DNA from: Propionivibrio sp.
GTDB lineage: Bacteria; Pseudomonadota; Gammaproteobacteria; Burkholderiales; Rhodocyclaceae
Direction of reading: 5' to 3'
Assembly: GCA_003249625.1 (NCBI GenBank)
Contig: QKII01000316.1
Span: 1 to 8,130 of the forward strand
Length of the DNA stretch: 8,130 nucleotides
Position 1 is the first letter of the stretch. Every line of letters starts with the position of its first letter. The notes below the pieces were generated by a model that saw nothing but the letters and a program-made list of their open reading frames with translations, was not told where the DNA came from and made no database searches. Both the position numbers and the translations under genes were made by a program. Shown here piece after piece: positions 1 to 5,612 of this stretch.

Positions 1-136
1 TATTCACCGCCCCAATGACACGGGCAGCCTCATCAAGCTCATCAAGGAACGGGATGACGGCCTGCTCATAAGGCATGGACACATTCATCCCGCGTATTCC
101 CAGAGTATCGGCTGTTTCACAAGCATGAACCGGCAC
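1..136 (-). pseudogene. aroE: Shikimate/quinate dehydrogenase (AroE/YdiB family) fragment, N-terminus missing, runs off window
   Basis: Reading the minus strand from 136 towards 1 gives a 45-residue open frame containing [16 protein letters not shown] followed by [16 protein letters not shown]. This is the characteristic stretch of shikimate dehydrogenases (RG-x-NV-(S/T)-(M/V)P then DEL-x-x-x-A-x-x-(I/L)GAVN), closest in style to YdiB-like paralogues. The family normally has about 50-60 residues before this motif, including the S-x-S substrate-binding motif. Here the frame meets a TGA stop (complement of 140-142) only one codon before a possible GTG at 136-134, and no other frame further out resembles the missing part. 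I therefore infer a 5'-truncated gene, though the body beyond base 1 is unseen. An internal start at the ATG at 88-86 would be even shorter. If it were functional it would use NAD(P) to interconvert a 3-dehydro acid and its hydroxy form. It lies divergent to the catabolic cluster. Confidence 0.65.
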
Positions 137-196
137 TTGTCAATCATGAAGTGCAACCCCGGTCACAAACGGTCCCAAAAAACTAAATGATCCATA

Positions 197-262
197 CGAT
201 CAAAATATCCGTTGACAAAATGGTTTTTTCGATCAGAATAATGATCGTTGCAATCAAATAAT
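197..262. promoter_or_regulatory. Three operator-like repeats (CGATCAAAATA type) upstream of the cluster
   Basis: Three related blocks lie in the same orientation: CGATCAAAATAT at 197-208, CGATCAGAATAA at 230-241 and CAATCAAATAAT at 251-262. Start-to-start distances are 33 and 21 bp, close to three and two turns of B-DNA, so the copies would lie on roughly the same face of the helix. Read on the other strand they are T-rich blocks ending in TGATCG or TGATTG. DeoR-family repressors commonly bind several such direct repeats. The middle copy overlaps a possible -10 box and the third lies just downstream, as expected for repression. That the DeoR-type protein at 4797-5567 binds here is inference. 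Confidence 0.45.
212..242 (+). promoter_or_regulatory. Candidate sigma-70 promoter for the cluster
   Basis: A perfect TTGACA hexamer stands at 212-217 and AATAAT (five of six matches to TATAAT) at 237-242. The spacer is 19 bp, longer than the preferred 16-18, so the match is plausible but not ideal. The surroundings are strongly AT-rich compared with the coding DNA. Transcription would leave a leader of about 155 nt before the ATG at 404. Operator-like repeats flank and overlap the elements. Confidence 0.35.
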
Positions 263-403
263 AAAAATAATTGGTTGGTGCTGAAATGTTCAACTCGGAC
301 TTAGCAAACACGTTCTGCCCGAGATGAATACAAACAGCTGTCTTTGGTCATTACGACTTAGACGGTTTTTTATAGAAACCAGACTTATCCTGGAGGGTCA
401 CAA

Positions 404-1399
404 ATGAATAAAGCGCGCGTTGGAATCTTTGTTGCGAGTGTTGCCTGCCTGACTACGGCTTCAATGGCTTCCGCCGAAATAATCAAGATCGGAACGCAGG
501 AGCCCGGAGGAAGCTTCTATTCTGCTGGCGTCACGTTCGCCAAGCTCATTGACGACAACAAGGCTGCCGGCCTCACCACCGAAATCATTCCGCGTGGCGG
601 CGCATTCGGCAACCCGACTGCGGTCAACAAGGGCGTCGCCCAGTTCGGCTTCACTACCTCGAACACGGCGGCCTGGGCACGTGACGGTCTTGAAGAAGTC
701 TACAAAGGTGTAAAGGCCGACAAGATCCGCGCTGTCACCGGATCGATGCAGGCCGCCTACACGATGGTCATTGCGCGCAAGGCTTATGTGGACTCAACCG
801 GGTTCAAGACCCTCGAGCAAATGCTCAAGGCTTCGACACTTCCACGTATCGGCCTGAAGCCGACGGGAAGCCAGGTGCCGATCATCGCAGACATGGTGTT
901 CAAAACGATGGGAACCAGCCTCGCTGATCTGCGTGCAAAGGGCGCGATCACTCAGGCATCATCAGGCCAGATCACCGGAATGATCACGGACGGTCGTCTC
1001 GACGTCTACATCGAAAATGCCCCTGCTGGGCAAGCCACCGTTACCGAGATGACGCTGACCAACGACATGGTCTTCGTTCCCTTCTCCGACAAGACGCTGT
1101 CCGATGTAGCAAAGGAAGGCCTTCCGACCGGCGTGATGGCGAAGAACACCTTCAAGGGACAAGTTGAAGATTATCGGACTCCGGTCAGTGCAACGGTCTT
1201 CATCACCAGCAAGGACGTCCCGGAAAAGGTCGTCTACGACGTTCTCAAGACGCTGGTCGACAACAAGGCCTATATCGCCGAGCAACAAGCTGCTTTCAAG
1301 CTCTGGGATCCGGCCGCCGGTTGCCAGCCTGAAAACGCCGTGCTGCCTCTGCATCCGGGCGCCGAAAAGCTCTGCAAAGAGCGTGGCTTTATCAAGTAA
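404..1399 (+). CDS. TAXI family TRAP transporter solute-binding protein
   Basis: Periplasmic substrate-capturing subunit of a tripartite ATP-independent transporter, handing ligand to the permease encoded next. The 331-residue product has a typical Sec signal peptide: basic start (NKAR), hydrophobic core at residues 7-20 and an Ala-Ser-Ala cleavage site at 22-24. The mature chain opens with IKIGTQEPGGSFYSAG, the TAXI-family signature, and ends with the usual HPGAEKLCKERGF tail. Length is normal for the family. The start is supported by GGAGGG at 392-397, six bases before the ATG. Characterised TAXI ligands are few (glutamate or other organic acids), and the ligand cannot be read from sequence. 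Two cysteines lie near the C-terminus (307 and 324) and could form a disulfide in the periplasm. It is the first gene of the plus-strand cluster, 118 bp before the permease. Confidence 0.95.
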   Translation: MNKARVGIFVASVACLTTASMASAEIIKIGTQEPGGSFYSAGVTFAKLIDDNKAAGLTTEIIPRGGAFGNPTAVNKGVAQFGFTTSNTAAWARDGLEEVYKGVKADKIRAVTGSMQAAYTMVIARKAYVDSTGFKTLEQMLKASTLPRIGLKPTGSQVPIIADMVFKTMGTSLADLRAKGAITQASSGQITGMITDGRLDVYIENAPAGQATVTEMTLTNDMVFVPFSDKTLSDVAKEGLPTGVMAKNTFKGQVEDYRTPVSATVFITSKDVPEKVVYDVLKTLVDNKAYIAEQQAAFKLWDPAAGCQPENAVLPLHPGAEKLCKERGFIK

Positions 1400-1419
1400 T
1401 CCCCTCGCCTGATGGCTCT

Positions 1420-1480
1420 GGCTCAGACCGGAGCCGACGGACAACACGGGACATGCGGGGCGTGAACTGAAGGTTCACGC
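1420..1480 (+). other. Two mRNA hairpins between binding protein and permease genes
   Basis: GCGTGAAC at 1460-1467 and GTTCACGC at 1473-1480 form a perfect 8-bp stem with a 5-nt loop (TGAAG). A weaker 5-bp stem, GGCTC at 1420-1424 with GAGCC at 1431-1435, precedes it. No run of T follows, so this is not a standard intrinsic terminator. In binding-protein transport operons, hairpins after the binding-protein gene often stabilise its mRNA or limit read-through, giving more binding protein than permease. That role here is inferred. Confidence 0.5.
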
Positions 1481-1517
1481 GCTCGCATACTCTTGAACGC
1501 GTTGCGGACAGCAAACC

Positions 1518-3473
1518 ATGATTACATCTCCAAAACTCCATCGCCTGCTAACTGTCGTCCTGTCATTGGGATACTTCGCTTTCCTGCTTAAGCAGTTCTA
1601 TTGGCCCGACCCCCCGATGCTGGCGGCGCCGGTGCATGTGTTTCTGGCGATGGCGGTAACGACACTGATCGTCCCCTTCAAATTCACTTCGCCGTCGGCC
1701 CGCTTTATCGGCCGCGCTGTCGAATTCGCCATGGTGATCGCCTGTCTGCTGATCGCCGTTCATTACGTTCTCGAACTCAACCGGATGGAGACCCGTCTGC
1801 CGTATGTCGACGATGTCTTCACGATCGACAAGATCGTCTTCATCGGTGGCACGGTCATGCTCCTGGAGGGGGTTCGCCGCTGCGTCGGCTGGAGTCTCTT
1901 GAGCATGATTCTGGCTTTCCTGGCCTACGCGGCGTTCGGATTCCTGGTGCCGGCACCAATCGGCTTTTCAGGCTTCGATCTCGCGCAACTCGCTGACATG
2001 ATGTCGATGAACACTGACGGGTTTTTCGGCATAACGGCAACGACGTCGATCAACTTCGTGTTCTACTTCATCATGTTCGGCGCCATTTTCGCGGCGACGG
2101 GTGGGGGCCAGCTGTTCATTGATATCGCCATGATGGCCGCCGGCCGCCTCACTGGCGGCGCCGCCAAGGCGGCGCTGATCGCCTCAGGGCTGTTCGGCAC
2201 CATCTCGGGCTCTGCGGTCTCCAACGTCGTTGCAACTGGCGTGCTCACCATCCCGCTGATGCGCCGCTCCGGCTACACTGCCGAGCAGGCCGCCGCAACC
2301 GAAGCAATCGCTTCGACCGGGGGCCAACTGATGCCGCCAGTCATGGGCATCGCTGCCTTCGTGATGGCCGACATGCTCGGCATTCCCTACACCCGCATCG
2401 CGCTCGCTGGCGTCATCCCGGCCTTCGCTTTCTATGGCGCGCTATACGTCATCATCGACCTGCGTGCTCGTAAAACCGGCGTCGGCACGGTCAATTTCGA
2501 TACTTCGACGCTCCCGCCGCTCAGGCCGCGCCTCCACCTGCTGATCGGACCGCTGTCGCTGCTCGGCATGCTGTTTGCCGGCTTCTCGGCGCCGTTCGCG
2601 GCCTTCTATGCCTCGGCTATCGCCCTCGTGGCACCGATGCTGCGCAAGAGCACCAGGTTCGACTTGCCCAAGTTGTATGAGATCGCGCTCGACATTCCCA
2701 AGCAGATGGCGACACTGTCGATCCCGCTGTGTACCATCGGCATCATCATGGCGGTGGCAACACAGTCGAATCTGGCACTGAAATTCGTCACCGGGCTGAC
2801 CGTACTTGGGGGCGGCTATCTCTACCTGTCGCTGTTCCTGATTGTCATCGGCTGCCTGATCATGGGCATGGGACTGCCGACCGTCGCCGCCTATATCATC
2901 GGGTCGGTAATGTTCGTGCCGGCCTTGGTAGGCATGGGCGTAGATCGCTTGGCGGCGAACTTCTTCGTCATGTTCTTCTGCGTCCTGTCGATGGTTACGC
3001 CGCCAGTAGCACTTGCCTCGTTCGCGGCCGCAGGCGTGGGAGGGGCCAACACCATGAAGACCGCCATGTTAGCGACAGGGCTTGGGGCCGTCAGCTTCTT
3101 GATCCCATTCGGTTTCGTCACAGATCCGGTCATCCTGTGGAGCGGCCCGATCACGTCGATCCTGATCGCCTTCTTCGGCATGATGTGCTCGACCGTCTCG
3201 TGGGCGATATTCATTCAGGGGTACTTCCACCAGAACCTCAGCTGGGTGGAACGGCTCATTTTCCTGGCGATTTGCGTCGGCATCGTGCTCGTGCACAGCC
3301 TCACCCCGGTGTGGTTCGCCTTGCTCGCGGCATTCTGGATCATGACCGGCTGGTGCTTCCTGATACGGCCGCGTTTTTTCAAGGACGAACATCACATGAT
3401 CAAACCGCCACCTTCAGTTTCGGCTAAGGAGGTCATCGGCAATGTACCGCCGGAGTCAATGGCGAGCGAGTGA
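1518..3473 (+). CDS. TRAP transporter fused permease (DctQ-DctM, TAXI-associated type)
   Basis: Inner-membrane component of the TRAP transporter, moving the ligand delivered by the TAXI protein using an ion gradient. The 651-residue chain is almost entirely hydrophobic. The first ~150 residues hold about four to five membrane segments (roughly 8-24, 35-54, 66-86, 105-118, 125-147) corresponding to the small DctQ part. The large DctM part follows with conserved family motifs: GSAVSNV (231-237), GGQLMPPVMG (268-277), GLPTVAAY (452-459) and the SMVTPPVALASF region (491-502). A short hydrophilic cytoplasmic tail ends the protein. The length is typical of fused TAXI-partner permeases. The Shine-Dalgarno region before ATG 1518 is weak (GCGGA at about 1504-1508). 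Third-codon GC appears higher than in the genes from 3719 onward. Confidence 0.95.
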   Translation: MITSPKLHRLLTVVLSLGYFAFLLKQFYWPDPPMLAAPVHVFLAMAVTTLIVPFKFTSPSARFIGRAVEFAMVIACLLIAVHYVLELNRMETRLPYVDDVFTIDKIVFIGGTVMLLEGVRRCVGWSLLSMILAFLAYAAFGFLVPAPIGFSGFDLAQLADMMSMNTDGFFGITATTSINFVFYFIMFGAIFAATGGGQLFIDIAMMAAGRLTGGAAKAALIASGLFGTISGSAVSNVVATGVLTIPLMRRSGYTAEQAAATEAIASTGGQLMPPVMGIAAFVMADMLGIPYTRIALAGVIPAFAFYGALYVIIDLRARKTGVGTVNFDTSTLPPLRPRLHLLIGPLSLLGMLFAGFSAPFAAFYASAIALVAPMLRKSTRFDLPKLYEIALDIPKQMATLSIPLCTIGIIMAVATQSNLALKFVTGLTVLGGGYLYLSLFLIVIGCLIMGMGLPTVAAYIIGSVMFVPALVGMGVDRLAANFFVMFFCVLSMVTPPVALASFAAAGVGGANTMKTAMLATGLGAVSFLIPFGFVTDPVILWSGPITSILIAFFGMMCSTVSWAIFIQGYFHQNLSWVERLIFLAICVGIVLVHSLTPVWFALLAAFWIMTGWCFLIRPRFFKDEHHMIKPPPSVSAKEVIGNVPPESMASE

Positions 3474-3498
3474 TTCTGCCCCGCTTTGGCATCGCAAA

Positions 3499-3557
3499 AC
3501 GTGGCCGATTGCCCGAAGGCCACGTCCAGCGCCGAACCCCCCGCCGTCTGCCGGCGC
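3499..3557 (+). repeat. Tandem inverted repeats in the permease-pdxA2 gap
   Basis: ACGTGGCC at 3499-3506 pairs perfectly with GGCCACGT at 3518-3525 (8 bp, 11-nt loop). Immediately after, GCGCCG at 3529-3534 pairs with CGGCGC at 3552-3557 (6 bp, 17-nt loop). Neither is followed by a T-tract. The rest of the gap (3474 to about 3706) shows no recognisable gene on either strand: the short open frames there have no family features and no ribosome-binding sites. The hairpins may be mRNA processing or attenuation elements separating transporter and enzyme messages, or a genome-wide palindromic repeat. Confidence 0.45.
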
Positions 3558-3706
3558 CACTTTTGCCACGAGAACCGGAGCACAGGCGACTACAGACAGC
3601 GGGACAACAAAGGGCCTGATCACCGCCTTTGGTTTGCCTGATACCGTGCTGAACTCTTTCGGGAGCTGAGCATTATTTGCCACCAAGAATGCAACAACAG
3701 AGCGAA

Positions 3707-3711
3707 AAGGA
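3707..3711 (+). promoter_or_regulatory. Ribosome-binding site that fixes the pdxA2 start at GTG 3719
   Basis: AAGGA at 3707-3711 stands seven bases before a GTG at 3719-3721. The upstream in-frame alternatives, TTG at 3677 and ATG at 3689, have no purine-rich sequence at the right distance. The site therefore favours the shorter protein, whose N-terminus then matches the usual PdxA beginning (a few residues, then AITMGDAAGVGPE). Confidence 0.7.
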
Positions 3712-3718
3712 TTCCATC

Positions 3719-4723
3719 GTGTATCTTCCAGTCATAGCCATCACCATGGGTGACGCTGCCGGCGTGGGCCCGGAAATCATCATGAAGAGCCTTGCTCGCG
3801 ACGAACTCTTCACTAAATGCCGCCCTCTCGTGATTGGCGATGCCAATCGCCTGCGCAAGGCCGGTCAGATTGTTGGCAGCAAGCTCTCGGTGAATGCCGT
3901 GGCAGATCCGAAGGATGCGGTCTTCAAGGCAGGTACGGTCGATTGCATCGATCTGTCACTTATTCCAGCGGACCTCCCATTTGGTCAGCTTTCCGCGCTG
4001 GCCGGAGACGCTGCATACCGCTTCGTGGCAAAGGCTGTAGAACTCGTGCAAGCCGATTTGGCCGACGCCATTTGTACCGCGCCTCTGAACAAAGAAGCCC
4101 TACATGCCGGTGGCCACCCCTTCCCCGGACACACAGAGATGCTTGCCGCGCTTACAGGCACTCCGGAAGTTTCGATGATGCTGGTGGCACCGAAATTGCG
4201 TGTCATCCATGTAACAACGCACGTGGGACTTCTTGATGCTGTCGCGCGTATCGAGCCTGGTCTGGTTGAACGTACGATTGTCCGCGGTTATGACACCCTT
4301 GTACGTGCCGGGATCGAAAACCCCTATATAGGAGTCTGCGCCATTAACCCCCATGCCGGAGAGGGGGGGTTATTCGGCTACGGCGAGGAAGAGAAAAAAA
4401 TCAGGCCTGCTGTTGAGGCGTGCCAAGCCAAGGGCTTGAACGTAGAGGGGCCTCTCCCTGCCGATACGCTGTTCTTCAGGGCCGGACGTGGCGATTTCGA
4501 CTTGGTGGTGGCGATGTATCACGACCAGGGTCATGGTCCGATCAAGGTTCTGGGAATTGAAGAGGGAGTTAACATTACCGTTGGTCTGCCAGTAATCCGC
4601 ACGTCTGTTGACCACGGAACGGCCTTTGACATCGCTGGCAAAGGAGTGGTCGATGAGCGCTCGATGCTCGAAGCGCTTCGCCAGGCCATCGATCTCGCCG
4701 TGCGTCGTGAGAACATGAATTAG
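3719..4723 (+). CDS. pdxA2: PdxA2-like 4-phosphohydroxyacid dehydrogenase (PdxA family)
   Basis: Member of the PdxA family of metal- and NAD-dependent dehydrogenases that oxidise a beta-hydroxy acid, usually with decarboxylation. From the GTG start the protein has 334 residues, normal for the family. Visible motifs are ITMGDAAGVGPEI (8-20), TAPLNKEAL (120-128), GHTE (137-140), and three histidines at 168 (VTTHVGL), 212 (NPHAGEGG) and 268 (MYHDQGHGP). These match the divalent-metal ligands His166, His211 and His266 of E. coli PdxA. It sits in a transport and catabolic cluster with no other vitamin B6 gene. Catabolic PdxA2 proteins act on 4-phosphorylated threonate or erythronate made by DUF1537 kinases, and another relative (TphB) acts on a terephthalate diol, so a catabolic role is more likely than pyridoxal phosphate synthesis. 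The exact substrate is unknown. Starts at 3677 or 3689 are possible but less likely. Confidence 0.9.
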   Translation: MYLPVIAITMGDAAGVGPEIIMKSLARDELFTKCRPLVIGDANRLRKAGQIVGSKLSVNAVADPKDAVFKAGTVDCIDLSLIPADLPFGQLSALAGDAAYRFVAKAVELVQADLADAICTAPLNKEALHAGGHPFPGHTEMLAALTGTPEVSMMLVAPKLRVIHVTTHVGLLDAVARIEPGLVERTIVRGYDTLVRAGIENPYIGVCAINPHAGEGGLFGYGEEEKKIRPAVEACQAKGLNVEGPLPADTLFFRAGRGDFDLVVAMYHDQGHGPIKVLGIEEGVNITVGLPVIRTSVDHGTAFDIAGKGVVDERSMLEALRQAIDLAVRRENMN

Positions 4724-4767
4724 TGAACTGCAGAGACGAGCACATCTCCCGCTCGGCGTATTCAATC

Positions 4768-4779
4768 TTCGAATTCGAA
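4768..4779. promoter_or_regulatory. Perfect 12-bp palindrome upstream of the regulator gene
   Basis: TTCGAATTCGAA is a perfect palindrome ending 17 bases before the regulator's ATG at 4797. Such a site in a short 73-bp gap may be an operator for local or autogenous control, but it does not resemble the repeats at 197-262. It could also be chance. The regulator's own ribosome-binding site, AGGAAGG, lies at 4789-4795, unusually close to the ATG. Confidence 0.25.
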
Positions 4780-4796
4780 AGGACCATTAGGAAGGC

Positions 4797-5567
4797 ATGG
4801 CAAGCAAAGTCCAACTCCGCCACGAAGCACTCTTGAGCGCAATTCTTGCCGGAACACACGATGCCGAAACATTGAGCCAACACCTGGGTGTGTCGCTCAT
4901 TACCATCCGGCGCGATATGAATCAACTTGCCAGCCAAGGACGTTTGGTACGAACTTATGGCGGTGCGGTGCCCGTTGGGGGACATGAGCCGGAATTGAAT
5001 CTGCGGCAGCGCAAGCACCTCTACAAGGCACGCAAAGAAGCGATTGCACGCGTCGCCGCATCACAAATCCTCCCCGGCGAAACGATCATACTTGACGGCG
5101 GCACGACAACCGCCGCGCTGGCGCAACAGCTACGAGGTCGCAACAACCTTCGAGTCCTCACAAATAGTTTGCAGGTGTGGGCCGCACTTGCAAGTGAGAC
5201 CGGAATCGAGCTGATTATTCTCGGAGGACATGTGCGCCCCCTTAGTTGGTCGTCTGCAGGCCCCCTCACTGAAATGACCATGCGACGTCTTTCGGCGGAC
5301 CGAGCGTTCCTTGGCGCGGACGGCATCGTCGCTACGCGTGGGATATGCGAGGCGGGGTCTGACCAAATCCAGTTGAAAGAACTGATGATGGTCCAGGCGG
5401 ATCAAACATACATTCTGGTTGATTCGTCCAAGCTTGGCAGGGCAGCCCAGCAGGCCTGGGCCCCATTGATCCGGTCCTGCACACTAATCACGGATAGCGA
5501 AGCTACCGACGAGCAATTGTCGACGTTTAGAAGCTTGCCCAATCTAAACGTCAAAGTTGCCGACTGA
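4797..5567 (+). CDS. DeoR/GlpR family transcriptional regulator
   Basis: Likely repressor of the cluster. The 256-residue protein has the standard two-part DeoR layout. The N-terminal winged helix-turn-helix spans residues ~8-57, with the recognition region LGVSLITIRRDMNQL (30-44) and the wing ending in RTYGGAV (52-58), both hallmark DeoR features. The C-terminal sugar-phosphate-sensing domain (related to ribose-5-phosphate isomerase) shows DGGTTT (100-105), TNS (122-124), LGG (142-144), FLGADGI (171-177) and VDSSK (208-212). Family members are usually released from DNA by a phosphorylated sugar or sugar acid, which hints that the pathway has such an intermediate. The gene lies inside the cluster between two enzyme genes, which would give autoregulation if all are co-transcribed. 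Its target may be the repeats at 197-262 (inference). Confidence 0.93.
   Translation: MASKVQLRHEALLSAILAGTHDAETLSQHLGVSLITIRRDMNQLASQGRLVRTYGGAVPVGGHEPELNLRQRKHLYKARKEAIARVAASQILPGETIILDGGTTTAALAQQLRGRNNLRVLTNSLQVWAALASETGIELIILGGHVRPLSWSSAGPLTEMTMRRLSADRAFLGADGIVATRGICEAGSDQIQLKELMMVQADQTYILVDSSKLGRAAQQAWAPLIRSCTLITDSEATDEQLSTFRSLPNLNVKVAD
5522..5552 (+). other. 9-bp perfect inverted repeat in the 3' end of the regulator gene
   Basis: GACGTTTAG at 5522-5530 and CTAAACGTC at 5544-5552 are exact reverse complements with a 13-nt loop. The structure lies inside the last 16 codons of the regulator gene, upstream of the alcohol dehydrogenase start at 5613. No T-tract follows. It might act as an RNA hairpin affecting read-through or decay, or as an operator for the downstream genes. 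Confidence 0.4.
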
Positions 5568-5612
5568 TTCCTTCCAACCTTATTTCAGAAGCCTTGGCCG
5601 CAAGGAGTTCCA

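Noticed and set aside
137..403. Riboswitch or small RNA in the leader.
   Set aside because: No known riboswitch core or strong terminator hairpin could be recognised by eye; only promoter- and operator-like elements are supported.
1460..1480. Intrinsic terminator after the binding-protein gene.
   Set aside because: The stem is good but is followed by mixed GC-rich sequence with no T-run, and the partner permease lies just downstream.
2729..3427. A 232-residue open frame overlapping the permease on the plus strand.
   Set aside because: It is a shadow frame rich in Arg, His and Gly, with no family features, wholly inside the strongly supported permease gene.
3442..3686. Short open frames on both strands in the permease-pdxA2 gap.
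   Set aside because: The plus and minus frames overlap each other, lack ribosome-binding sites and show no recognisable motif; the region is GC-rich, which lengthens random frames.
3719..4723. Vitamin B6 biosynthesis gene pdxA.
   Set aside because: No pdxJ, ksgA, surA or serC neighbour. The gene sits inside a transport and catabolic cluster, which is typical of the PdxA2 paralogues.
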